Shown here: positions 11,048-21,599 of the stretch, piece after piece
Position numbering within the stretch: the first letter of the stretch is position 1
Layout: each line of letters opens with the position of its first letter
Assembly: GCA_015680685.1 (NCBI GenBank)
Contig: MNCI01018082.1
Location: 3,534-63,533 of the forward strand
Reading direction: 5' to 3'
DNA from: Gnetum montanum
Taxonomy: Eukaryota > Streptophyta > Gnetopsida > Gnetales > Gnetaceae
DNA: 60,000 nt
Notes under the pieces: model-generated
Seen by the model: only the letters and a program-made list of their open reading frames with translations
The model's database searches: none
Told to the model about the DNA's origin: nothing
Position numbers and translations under genes: made by a program

Positions 11048-11263
11048 TCATGACAACAAGGGTAAACACCTTATTACAATGACATCAGGCCTTAGTTGGC
11101 AGCTGAGAAAGAAAGAAGTGTTGTTGCTGCCAACACCAAGATTGCGCCTTTCATTGTTCATCAGTAAGCGCTTCATCGATCTTGCTCCTTGCATAGCTGC
11201 TTCTAGCGCGGTTCCATTCCAAGTGTTTGCTCCAAATCCAATCCGTTGTTGTATGATCGCCAT
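11048..11263 (-). CDS. Short uncharacterised ORF in the 3' region of E1
   Basis: 71 codons, starting MAIIQQRIGFGANTW and containing no domain I recognise. It sits between the internal TCATGGGGG motif (about 11473-11482) and the terminal polypurine tract, the position that the long extra ORF occupies in E2, E3 and E4, and it starts about 210 nt after that motif. It could be a replacement, a remnant, or chance: a 216-bp open frame is not remarkable. The predicted protein is mixed polar and hydrophobic with no coiled coil. Confidence 0.25.
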   Translation of the reverse strand: MAIIQQRIGFGANTWNGTALEAAMQGARSMKRLLMNNERRNLGVGSNNTSFFLSCQLRPDVIVIRCLPLLS

Positions 11264-11299
11264 TTACACACACAACACAATCTTATATTAGCAAGGGTA

Positions 11300-12840
11300 A
11301 ATGAATCATCATGTAATTGATACCTTGCTTTGGTGTAAGTTCATTGGCTAGGTTGTGGTATGGCTAATATGGATCTGGGGATATATTAATGATGACTACT
11401 GACGGTGTAGGGGTTAGGAAGAAAATCAAAAATTTCGGGGCTAAGAGAAAATCGAAAAAATCGGGCCCCGTACCCCCATGACTAATCACGAACCTCCTGT
11501 AGTGTTAGAATGGAGAAAGAAAAGGAGTAAGAAAGATAGATAAAAAGGGAAAACTGAAAATATCAGTGAAATGGATGTCAAGATGGTAATGAACAAAATA
11601 AAATTAATTGCAAAATGTTAAGGGAAAGAAGTTAACTGATGCTCCAAATAGGAATGTCAGTGGATCCTCCCCAATGCAGGCTCATGCCCTGAATGCCCTG
11701 ACAAACCCACATTCAAAGAGTCCATAGGCTCTGGAAATGTCATTTGGAACAAGAGTTAAAGTCTTAACCATAAGAATTTACCAAAAAGAAAACAATGTAT
11801 CAACCAAAATATGTACACTAATGATACAACCATAAATGAGGTGAACAATGGGGAAAAGGATGGAGAGAAGAAAATGGAATGGAATCCCAAGAACAAGGTG
11901 GTGTACAGCCCCTTGTGTGTTTCATGATTAATGTGACTTAGCAAATCCCATTCCAAATCCAGCATCAAACCAACCACATCCAATCACTTCGCATTAATGC
12001 ATTTGGCCAATCCATCCTTGTGAAGTAACAAGAATGCTTCCTCCAAAAGCCACCACCATTCCAATGAAACAAAGGAGAGAATGAAGAGCGAGAAGGGCTT
12101 TAGTTAAAGAGAACATTTTTAGTTCCATAACCAGTGCTTGTAGCCCAAATATTTATTTCATCTAAGGGGTGTGCTTTGAATTCTCACTTTTCTTTTCTTT
12201 TTCTTCCTTTTTTTTGTGTTTTTATGCATGAGAACCACACCATGCAAAGACTTGATTATTTTTATTATCTTAGCTTCCGATAATTGGGTAACATCGGAAC
12301 GGCAAGAAAACTCAAGAAGAAAACATCCAAGCACCTAAGAGAATGGCCAACACAAAAGCATCAAGTTCCCTTGAAGTCACACCCTTTGCAATCCTTGAGT
12401 CCTTCCTTAGTTTGAGAAATGCCTAGTCACTGATTCGTTTAAGTTCTTATTAGAAGGGGACTGTACATTTCCAAGCCGAGAGAGACCATAGAAACTGGTG
12501 GATGGATGGATGAAGTGGTCTCATTGCCTACCATATCAAAAGAAACATACCTTAGTATCAACATTGTGACTTAAAGGTAAAAACCAAACATTAGCAATCA
12601 TTATGAAAAATAGTTCATACCATTGTTCCAAACACTTATTGGATGATGAACTTACAGGGTGGATCATACACACACAAACACACAAAAAATGGAAAAGTAT
12701 AATGATGTTGTAAAACAAAAACAAGAAAAGTTAAAGAAATTTGTAAAACAAAAACATGTAAGACAAAAACGTGTAAACCAAAAACATAAAAAGAACTGAG
12801 GGCCCCATATGATTAGCATAGGTGGCCATCTCCCCCATGA
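11300..12840 (-). other. Spacer of E1 between pol-end sequence and 3' region
   Basis: Non-coding spacer characteristic of these elements, T-rich on the minus strand near 12660-12790. It contains the internal motif GTCATGGGGGTAC (11472-11484) followed by ATTTTTT-rich sequence, as in E4 (35496-35505). The palindromic promoter-like repeats seen in the spacers of E2, E3 and E4 were not found here. Confidence 0.55.
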
Positions 12841-12854
12841 CTGAGTGGAAAGGG

Positions 12855-13819
12855 AGAGATCCGAAATAATGAGTGCCTGTTTGAATTTCTTAAAAGTGTC
12901 CAACTTCTCCCAATTGATGATCTTAGATTAAGGGATGGAAGTTGGTGATGCTCATATTCCAATGTGTCTATGCCTTCATTGTTGGCATGGCTGGTCTCCT
13001 CAGTTCATTCCATGCATATTTGTCTGCTCCTTCTAGTAGTTGTCAACCACGGGATGTCTACTACTGGTTGTGTGTAGTTGCTACATACAGGCATCTTTGT
13101 TTCAAAGTTTCAAGAGCACACCTGTTACATGGAGGCATTTCCTCCATGTCATCACTCGATAAATCAATGTATGTGATGCATGGAACTTTCCTCTTCTCGA
13201 TCTTTCCATAAATGTTTATCTTAGAGATTTTCAAGGAAAGATCGCAGATCCTAAGGCATGAGTCTACTGTACTAAGCCATGCCCTTCCCATTATAATTGG
13301 AAAGTCCCCTTTGTTGTTGTTGACGTCAATCACTAGGAAATCAGCTAGGTAAGACCAACCACACACAGTGGTAATGATCTCCTCTACCAATCCCAAGGGA
13401 ATGGTGATGGACTGGTCTGCCAGCTCTAATTGAATTTTGCTCTTCTTAAGTTGGGGCAGGTTCTAGGCATGATACATCTCTCGTGAAATTAAGTTAACTC
13501 CTGAACCTAAGTTAAGAAGAGCCCTATGTGGTTTATTTATGGTAATTTTTAAATAGATTAAGGGACTCCTAGGGTCAGTTAATTTCCTAGGAAGGTGGCC
13601 TACCTTGATCCAGTCGGTTACGGTATGCGTTAACATAACCGTATACGTTAAGCTCTGTTGGACTGAAGGGTGCTCTGAATTGTTGGATGCTGGAAGAGTG
13701 TATATGGACTCAACCGCTTGTTGTTGTGAGAGTTTTTCTGGGCTTTTGGTTATAAAGAAAGGTCTTCTCTTTCTATAGTTTTCAGAACTAGCAGTGGGAT
13801 GAATATTTACAGCTCTCAT
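12855..13819 (-). pseudogene. Aspartic protease domain and start of RT linker of E1
   Basis: Reads on the minus strand PLIYLKITINKPHRALLNLG, then SGVNLIS, then DFLVIDVNNNKGDFPIIMGR and WLSTVDS. This is the retropepsin fold of Ty3/gypsy polyproteins. The catalytic motif normally reads D-[ST]-G or D-L-G; here the aspartate is Asn (LLNLGSG), which would abolish activity. A stop separates the active-site segment (13463-13819) from the C-terminal half (13061-13396). The frame continues into the PR-RT linker and is then cut at the pol deletion near 12870. Confidence 0.7.
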
Positions 13820-15810
13820 AGCGTGACGTTGCTACGGTTGAGGAGGAAGTTCCCCTTGCATTGTTGGAGCAGGAGGTGTTATGGGAACTACTACTAGTGG
13901 AAGAGGTGTGGATGGATTTGGAGGATGGTGTGGGTATGGAGTATCTCCCAGAGGAGAAGGAGTCCTTCTGAAGTACTCTCGAACTTGGTAGTGACGATTG
14001 GGGGTTGTGTGACNNNNNNNNNNNNNNNNNNNNNNNNNNNNNNNNNNNNNNNNNNNNNNNNTGTAGATGTGAGATAATTGGACAACATTCTTTAGGATGG
14101 TCATAGTGGCAGATCTCACATCCACCATCATCGTCTGTGTTAGAGTCAATAGCCACATTGGAGTTAGTGATTTTCCCCTTACCCTTGTTATGTGCAGGGC
14201 TTAAATCTCTCCACTTTTTCTTACCTTTGTCACTACTTTGTTCTACCTTAGACTCTTCTACAATTTTTAAGACAGTTTCAATTTTAGAGTCTAAGGAACT
14301 CCATACATCATATACCTTAGCTGCTATTTCTATTTTGAGCTTTTGAAGTAGAAAGGTCTTTTTGTTCACCAACTCTTCAATTGGTGATTCATCCTCTTCA
14401 TNGAGAGTCTCCCTTGGGCATAAGTTCCAAGGGTTCTTCTAGTTTCATGCCTTATCCCATCCACGATGTGACGAAGTTGATCCTGCTGAGCATACCCATG
14501 GCCTAGGCAATGATGTAACAATGTGTAGTAGCGGGCCATGATAGCATCCAAGGGTTCATGAGTACCTTGTTTCCAGCCTTGGATCTACTTATGCAAATTG
14601 GACACTCTAGAGTATGTTTGATACTTTTCGTTGAACAATTCTAGCATCGTACTCCACCTTCTGATGGTTTCCGGTTCTAAGGACTGGTACCAACTCTCTG
14701 CTTCTTTGGTGAGTGTCCTTGGGAACAACTTAAGTTTTTACCACTCATTTTCTATATTCTACAAGGTGCAGGCATCATGGAATTCCTGTAAATGATTTTG
14801 TGGATCTGCATTGTATAGTCCTTCAAATCGTGGGATATTGTTCATGTCTAAACGTTTGATCTGACTATCTTTTAAATGCCTTGTGGGAATCCTAACTGCC
14901 TCCTTTATGTCAAGCATACTTTGGGTTGTGAGTAGGGGCTCATCATGATCATCTCTTTCATGACACCTGTGATGTCTACGTTGTTCCCTACTCTCCCTAC
15001 ATCCTTGCCCTTGTCCTCTCTCTCGACTTTCCCGTCGAGGTCTTTCGTTTTGTCTACCTTTATCCTCTCCATTGTGTTCATGATGGCTGTGCCCAAATGT
15101 GGAAGGAGAGGGTGAGTGATGTGAAGAAGGGAAGAAAGAAGGGGAAGAAGAAGGGGAACCATTGCCATGACGATGTTTCTTACCTTCTCTTCAGCTGCTA
15201 TGTCCCCGATTGTGGTGACGATCTAAGTGCCCATCCTTAGCATGAGTGGTTGTTCCCTCTGTGAACAGTTGATGTTCATGGGCATCAGAACCATGGTTAT
15301 GTATCGTTGATCGTAGGTTCTGATACCCAACCTTCTCATCATCGTTAGGAGGGGAAACATCATTTGCTAACGAACCCATTATAAGGGGTTCCTCATCTCC
15401 TATTTTGCTAAGGACGTGTGGACCTTTGCCCTTCAACAATGTATGTTGACTCTCGTGCCTAGCGTCCCTCATACATTGTGCTTCTATGGGATAATAATCC
15501 CTCATGTCAAAATCTTCCACAACGTATTCAAAGTATAACTCAGTTATGCTAATCTATGTCAAGGCACAGAGAAGCATGTTAGGAACAACACGATCTGGGG
15601 GTAACACAATGTTACCTTGCAAATCTCTCCAACGCATTTGTTCATCTTGATGAAGAATAAAAGTAAAGTTGGGGATATACTCATCGGGATGAGTATATGC
15701 CATCTTATATTGTTGAGGCACTAGCTGATTTTGGTTGTGTTTTATGTTGCCGACTATCTCTAGTATGGTCCTTAGGTGGTGAGTTGCTCTTATGAGAAGA
15801 AGGCATTGTT
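13788..15810 (-). pseudogene. gag of E1 (broken)
   Basis: Structural capsid/nucleocapsid protein. It starts near 15807 (MPSSHKSNSPPKD), continues with a segment matching E3's GNIVLPPNRSVPAMLL (here about 15575-15620), a His/Arg/Asp-rich stretch (14950-15165), the capsid core ARYYTLLHHCLGHGY with VDGIRHETRRTLGTYAQGRL (14410-14535), and a CCHC-like knuckle CEICHYDHPKECC (about 14075-14115). Frameshifts and stops interrupt it, and a 48-N gap (14014-14061) falls in the Pro/Ser-rich tail. Capsid core and knuckle match gag of E2 and E4. Confidence 0.75.
14014..14061. other. Assembly gap (48 N)
   Basis: Run of N inside E1 gag, shortly after the CCHC knuckle. The reading frames on both sides match other gag copies, so little is likely to be missing. 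Confidence 0.95.
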
Positions 15811-15924
15811 ATTGGTGTGCTAATTTACTGTTATATAAATTTCTCTTTTGATTAACCTGAAGGTTCGTTTAGGCTCACAACGATGTGAGTGATATCCTTT
15901 ATGTTCTATTCGGCACACAAACAC

Positions 15925-15947
15925 TTAGTCCCCAGCAACAATGCCAA
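15925..15947 (-). other. Primer-binding site of E1 (tRNA-Asp type)
   Basis: Directly inside the 5' LTR on the minus strand: TTGGCATTGTTGCTGGGGAC. The plant Athila/Tat site complementary to tRNA-Asp is TTGGCGCCGTTGCCGGGGA; the differences are C-to-T or G-to-A transitions. Confidence 0.8.
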
Positions 15948-16958
15948 TGATGAGTGGTGAGGTACCCCTACACTCAACCATACAAAACGAGCGTAGCACA
16001 CACGATCCGGTCAAACTCCACAGACTAAATGCCTACATGCCCCATGAAACACTTGGGGTTAATCATTCGTTGTCTTCCCAGACTTACTTGTAGTTGTCAT
16101 GGTGTATGGTTAAGTAAGTCCGAGGTATATGATTTTTATAGTTTTTAATGTTTTTCTCCTATGCTATCGAGGTGAAGGGTTGAGAAACTAACTAACTCTA
16201 ACTAATGAACTAAGTCTAAATTAACTAGCGTCAGCATCCATTCCCACTTACCGTACACACCCTGAACTATGCAACTGCAACTACTAAACGCTAATCATTA
16301 CTGGGATCACCATGCATAACGCATGTGCTCGAAGTGGTCGTACTGAGGCACTTAACTAGCCTAAGCGTAATGAGCATCCATTCCTTGACTACCTGTACAC
16401 ATCCTTAGATGCTCGTATCAAGTCGTACTCATTCCGCATTCTAGGAGTTGAGGGTGAGAGAATCTAATTATGATGAGTAGCTGATTCCTTGATTAGCCGT
16501 ACACATCCGTAAATGCTCATAATCAAGTCATACTCATGCCGCACTACTACAGGGTAATAAATAACAGGTAGGAAATAACTAGTAATAAATAACAAGTAAT
16601 AAAATCTTATTCCATGCATTGCAAGGTTTATCCACAAAGCTCATCTTTATTGCCGTACACAACTTGCGTTCAAGTACAATGTTGCTCGAATAAAGTTCTG
16701 TTCACCTGGGGACTTAGATTGCGGGCACATGGAAAATATTCTATCTCTGGAGTGATCAATCTGCCAGAGTTTCCCTACTTCTAGCCTAGGATGGGAAATA
16801 AGGGGAGTGCCGCCTCTTATTTATAGATTTGGCAACAGACTGCAATATCGCGTACACGACATCGCAGGGGATGATGCAATATCACATACGCGATATCGCA
16901 TGGGATGTGATATCGCGGCGGCCGCAATATTGCAGCTCATGTGAATCACATCTCATCA
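15948..16958 (-). repeat. 5' LTR of E1
   Basis: 1011 bp between TGATGAG (minus strand start, 16958-16952) and CTCATCA (15954-15948). U3 carries repeated palindromes built on GATATC, CGATATCG and CAATATTG (16840-16945). These are followed by a TATA box (TATAAATA on minus, about 16818-16825). Confidence 0.85.
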
Positions 16959-17039
16959 TCTATTAAATGCATTAACGTTGTACTTGGAAGGTCATAAAAA
17001 TATTTCTGGACTATCATCTCTTCTACCATATTGTATGTA

Positions 17040-18008
17040 TATGTTGTTTGGGACTTGGACTTAATGTTAAACTTTGGAAAGATATTTAAAGAGTGCAAAA
17101 AACTTTTCTTCTAAATGAGTTAAATGTGAAGATGCAAATACCTTACTTAATGTTATTATGTGAATGTAATTTATTACTTTTAGAAGCATAAGCCTTGTGT
17201 GAATTCATTACATACACTCATAACTTGCATATCTCAAGGCAAGACAAATTCTCTAATGTGGGCCTTGAGGATTCATGAAATTGGGATGGTATTTTCAAGA
17301 AATGCAATGGTTGAGAAAATGAAATTTCTCAAATCCTAAGTATATTTTCCAACTAGTGAAGCAAAAGGTTTTATCATAAATGTGGTTTAATGTGGAATGT
17401 AATTTATTACTTTTAGAAGCAAAAGCCTTGTGTGAATTCATTACATACACTCATAACTTACATATCTCAAGGCAAGACAAATTCTCTAAAGTGGTCCTTG
17501 GGGATTCATGAAATTGAGATGGTATTTTCAAGAAATGAAATGGTTGAGAAAATGAAATTTCTCAAATCCTAAGTATATTTGCCAACTAGTCAAGCAAAAG
17601 GTTTTATCAAAAATATGGTTTAATGTGGAAGGTAAGGAAGAATTTTATTTACATCATATTAGATCAAATAAACTAGATGTAGAAGCTTACTATCTCTTAA
17701 TCATTATTCGAATCAAGTATCGAAATGCTATTGGCAAGCTTCACTTAAGTTCTCATGATCTTATAATTGAAAGTGGAAGATGGATTAACCTCCCTCGAGA
17801 AGAGTGCATTTGTAACTTGTGTAAGTTAAGAGGCCTTGAAGATGAGTTACATGTGTTTCTTTCTTGTGTTGTGACTATTTATTTGAGACAATGTTATAAT
17901 GTTATAGCAAAAAAATTGTATGATTTATTTTTGCTACCCCCATTAGTGCTTAGTCAATTTGTAGAGTCTATCTTTATTTTTCATGAAAATGTAATATCTG
18001 TCAAATAG
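17040..18008 (+). pseudogene. LINE (non-LTR) ORF2 C-terminal fragment with internal duplication
   Basis: The end of a non-LTR retrotransposon polyprotein. Segments such as FGKIFKECKKLFF (near 17075) and NVKMQIPYLMLLCE (near 17125-17165) resemble the region after the RT domain. The last 127 codons (17625-18008) are open and contain DLIIESGRWINLPREE followed by a C-x2-C...H-x4-C knuckle (CNLC, then H and C in ELHVFLSC), typical of the RT-associated zinc-binding end. Stops upstream make it a pseudogene. It is cut off from any RT domain, and E2 is inserted just downstream. Confidence 0.65.
17162..17627 (+). repeat. 233-bp tandem duplication
   Basis: 17162-17394 and 17395-17627 are direct copies with only scattered base differences, about 94% identical by eye. 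The duplication falls within the LINE fragment and repeats a stretch of its coding sequence. Confidence 0.9.
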
Positions 18009-18119
18009 ATCTTGTGGGTCTTCAGATGTATGAAAGCTTTACTTTCAATAACTAAACTCTTAACTTGTATTAAAAATCATAAATTAGTTGAAGATGTCTT
18101 TTGATATTTTCAAGGTGAG

Positions 18120-18956
18120 TGATGAATCACTTGATGGGCTGTGTTGATGGGCTTGTGTCAACGCAACCCCATTGACACATAGTTAGATGCATTGATGCAA
18201 TGTCTATCTTTGCCTATATAAATGCATGCACCCACCATATTTATGACACATTATGTCCATAACATAGCCAAAGTCTTGCAATTTTCTTAGCCCAAAGTTA
18301 CAATATATTTTGAGTGCTCAAAGTTGTATTCCAAGAATTGTACAATTCATTATTTGAGCATCTTGTACATAAACACATTGATGTGATCGACAAGAAAGAC
18401 AAGATTCTTGATATTCCTTGCAACACTTAGGATCGATTAATTTTTCCTTTTGTGCACATATTAACTTATGCATTTTTACATTAATGTCTTTAACTAATTA
18501 ATTTGTTTGATAACAACACATAAGTTTGACCACATTGAACATACCACTTAATGCTTGGTAATCCCAGGAGTGGTTATTTGGTATGCTTAGCAATAGGCAC
18601 TTAGTAACCTAGTAGTGTTAGAGAAAGTTTAAGATGCAAATGAAAAGTGGGATCAAATGCTTGTGCTAGGATAGCTAGATTAAGTTACTAGATAGTCATG
18701 TAGTTAATCCTTAATCATTTCTCTTATCTTGCATTTAGATTAAATAAAGTAAAATAAAAATCATATGCCTTGGTTTACACTTAACTATACACTTGCACTT
18801 ATACAAGTGAAGCCAAGAAGAGAACAATAATGTCTTAAGTCATTATCTTTGCTCATCAATACACTTAGGAACTAAAATCCATGGAATTTGATCGGATCGC
18901 TAGTGGAATGCTTGTGATTTGTATGGTTGGGCATAGGAACTACTCATTGCTCATCA
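18120..18956 (+). repeat. 5' LTR of E2
   Basis: 837 bp from TGATGAA to CTCATCA (18950-18956). U3 holds repeated TTGATGGG / ATTGATGCA / GTCAACG motifs (18130-18205), then TATATAAA at 18215-18222. The end shares the 'GGATCGC...GTATGGTTGG' stretch with the other LTRs of the family. Confidence 0.85.
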
Positions 18957-18976
18957 TTAACACCTTTTCCAAGGAT
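18957..18976 (+). other. Primer-binding site of E2 (tRNA-Asp type, decayed)
   Basis: TTAACACCTTTTCCAAGGAT aligns base for base with TTGGCGCCGTTGCCGGGGAT. All six differences are G-to-A or G-to-T. It directly follows the LTR, as required. Confidence 0.75.
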
Positions 18977-19106
18977 TTTAGTTAGCTAAGTGTGCTACAT
19001 AGGAAAGATAGTGAAAACATCTAATCATGTTGTAAATGAAAGTAATGCTAAACTATTAAGATAAATACTAATATCAATCACATATTGTTTCTAAAGAATC
19101 ACTGAT

Positions 19107-21500
19107 ATGATTTCTTCTCACAAGGAAGATTGTCTACCACCATTCATGAGTGGATCCAATCAAAGGCAAGAAGGTCAAAAAATACAAGTGCCCAAACAAT
19201 TCGAATTTTTCTACACTCATTTGGATGCTTACACTTTGGATTTCACCTTCACCCTACATTAGAACGAGTAGCCGCAATGGAGGGACATTGAGGACAACAT
19301 TGTGTTTCCTCTCAACTAATTTGTTCCTACAATGCTATTGAATAATCTCATCAAGTTGGGCATTGTTAGACTTAACACGGAGTATGAGGGTCAAGACCAT
19401 GCCTATCGAGAGTATCATCTTACATAGGCGCAGTGGAAGAAATATTGATAAATAAAAGCTTGATATGAGGCTTTAAAAGGCAAACAATTTCCTAACAACT
19501 TGTTCTTGCAAACCCACAAAGAAGACGAGGACTTCTTTTCAGGCACCTCCCAATACATAGATTCTTCCCCTCTCTTTGATGGGGAGACCCTTAATCAATG
19601 GTTGTAGTCAACTATGGACAACCTTGGTGACAAGAAGAATGAGTCTCAAGATCAAGAGGTCTTGAAAGATGATATTCACATCCATTTATCTAAAGGTAGG
19701 AACAACAACATGCACAAGAAGAAAGATAAACATGGTGATCGAGGTAGGGATTGAAGAAGAGGAGTTGATTCTCCTTCCTATTCATCTTCATCATCATCCT
19801 CATTATCTTCCTCCTATAACTCTAATAAGAGAAGTAGAGGTCAAGACCATGGAAGAAGTAGTAGAGACCATGAGGGAGATGAACAATGGGATAGGGATAA
19901 TTGTAGATCCCGTCAAGACAACAAGGATCAAGGGCATGAGTAGCAACAGAGGGATGGGTGTCACAGAGAATGAAGGCATAGTAGGCCTTATCATAGACAT
20001 TATAGTCATAAAAAAGTCCACAGAGGCCAATATGACCATGATGAATCCTTGCTAGCTACGAAAAACATGCTAAATATTTTAGAGGCCATTAGAAATTCCA
20101 CTAGGAACTTGAAGGATAGCCACATTAAATGGCTGGATATGAACAATATGCCTAGATTTGAGGAGGGATACAATTTAGATCCACTTAATCATTTTCAAGC
20201 CTTACATGATGCTTATGCCTTGAAAAATGTGGAAAATGAATGACAAAAGCTAAAAATTTTCCCAAGGACACTCATAAAGAAAGTAGAAACCTAGTGCTAA
20301 TCCTTGGAACTAGAATATATTTGGTGATGGAGTACAATGTTGGAGTTGTTCAACGATAAATACCAAACATACTTTAGAGTGTCTAATTTGAGGAGGAAAA
20401 TCTAAGGATGGAAACAAGGCACTCAAAAGTCCTTGGATGTAGCCATGGGCAAGTACTCTTTGTTACACAAATACCTAGGCCATGGATACTCTTAATGGGA
20501 TCTAGTATACCATGTCATAGATGGGCTTAGAATTGAAATAAGGAGAACCCTTGGGATCTATGCCAAAGGGAGGCTTTCTAAGCTAAGGATCCATCATATT
20601 CAAAGGCTCATTGAGCATGTGGCCAAAGAGGAAGGAGAACTAAAAACTAGGAAAGTGCAGAAGAATACAATAGAGATTCTTCCATCTACAAAAGGGAGGT
20701 CCATTTCTATGACAATGAGAATGAGGCATCACTTGATGAAGTGGTGTAGAGGAAAACCTTGCTGATCCAAAAATCTATTACTGAAATATTGGCTAGTGTT
20801 GATAAGATGTGACACTTCTTGGATTGAAATCTCTAAACTATTTTGAAGATTATAGAAGAACATAAAGATCAAGGACATAGTGGCCATGAATGAGGGAAGA
20901 AAAAGAAGGTTTAACATGAATATCACAAAGATAAAGGTAAAACTATGATAATAGAGGAGAGTGTAGATTCATAATATGATGATGAGGGGTATGACATATA
21001 CCAATATGAACATCCCAAGGGATGTTGCCTTGTATTGTCATACTTACAAGAATCTAGTGTGTATGCTTTAAATCCTAGATTGGCAAAATGGTAAGCATCG
21101 AGGAGGTTACCTTATCTAGAAGGAAACTATCGACAAAAATTCTACCATCACGCGTACTATATGATTGGAGCACCATTGCAACCTCAAGGATAGCACTAGT
21201 AGTGGCAACATCCACAGTCATGGGGGATGCCACCTCCCAAGCAGCAATACCCTTATTACTAACCTAATCCTTATGAGTACTACGTTTAGCACCCAATCTC
21301 TCCACATGACTTTTCTAGTCATGCTTTCCTCCCACACCACTACTATCCTCCTAAATATTATAGAGTTCCTTCTCCAAGGGGAAAGTTCCCATTTTCTTAC
21401 CATCCTTCTCAACATCCATCCACTCCTGCACCATCATCATCAATTCCTTTGCCATCTACTCCATCAATGTAAGGTGAAATACCAACCCAGCCATAGCAAA
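19107..21500 (+). pseudogene. gag of E2 (broken)
   Basis: Begins at ATG 19107 (MISSHKEDCLPPFMSG), with QWRDIEDNIVFPLN near 19270-19315. A low-complexity segment rich in Ser, Arg, Asp and His follows (about 19735-20035), then DSHIKWLDMNNMPRFEEGY (20116-20172) and the capsid core (FNDKYQTY..., GKYSLLHKYLGHGYS, IDGLRIEIRRTLGIYAKGRL; 20350-20580). A decayed knuckle follows (YQYEHPKGCC near 21000-21030), then a Pro-rich tail (about 21160-21490). The order matches gag of E1, E3 and E4. Numerous stops remove function. Confidence 0.75.
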
Positions 21501-21599
21501 GAAATGCCATGAGGGTGGCAAATCTATAGCTAGCTCCTTAGCCGAGTGGTTTCGAATCCAAACCTCACAAGAAGCCATTCTTTAGAACCAATAGCCCCA

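Larger units (their letters stand above)
10003..16958 (-). mobile_element. E1: Athila/Tat Ty3/gypsy element, pol-deleted
   Basis: Minus-strand element with 5' LTR 15948-16958, tRNA-Asp-type primer-binding site, gag, protease, long spacer, polypurine tract and 3' LTR 10003-10909. Reverse transcriptase, RNase H and integrase are missing: the linker that should lead into RT (KLDTFKKFKQA, near 12870-12905) runs straight into sequence that in E3 lies just after pol. The extra 3' ORF is also absent. The 3' LTR lacks its outer 73 bp and no target-site duplication remains, so the left edge was trimmed by a later deletion. As it stands it could only have moved using proteins from other copies. Confidence 0.8.

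Noticed and set aside
12942-13211. 89-codon ORF on the plus strand
   Set aside because: It is antisense to the E1 protease region and has no domain.
15925-15947. tRNA gene
   Set aside because: Only the primer-binding site complementary to the 3' end of tRNA-Asp is present; no cloverleaf was seen here or elsewhere in the window.
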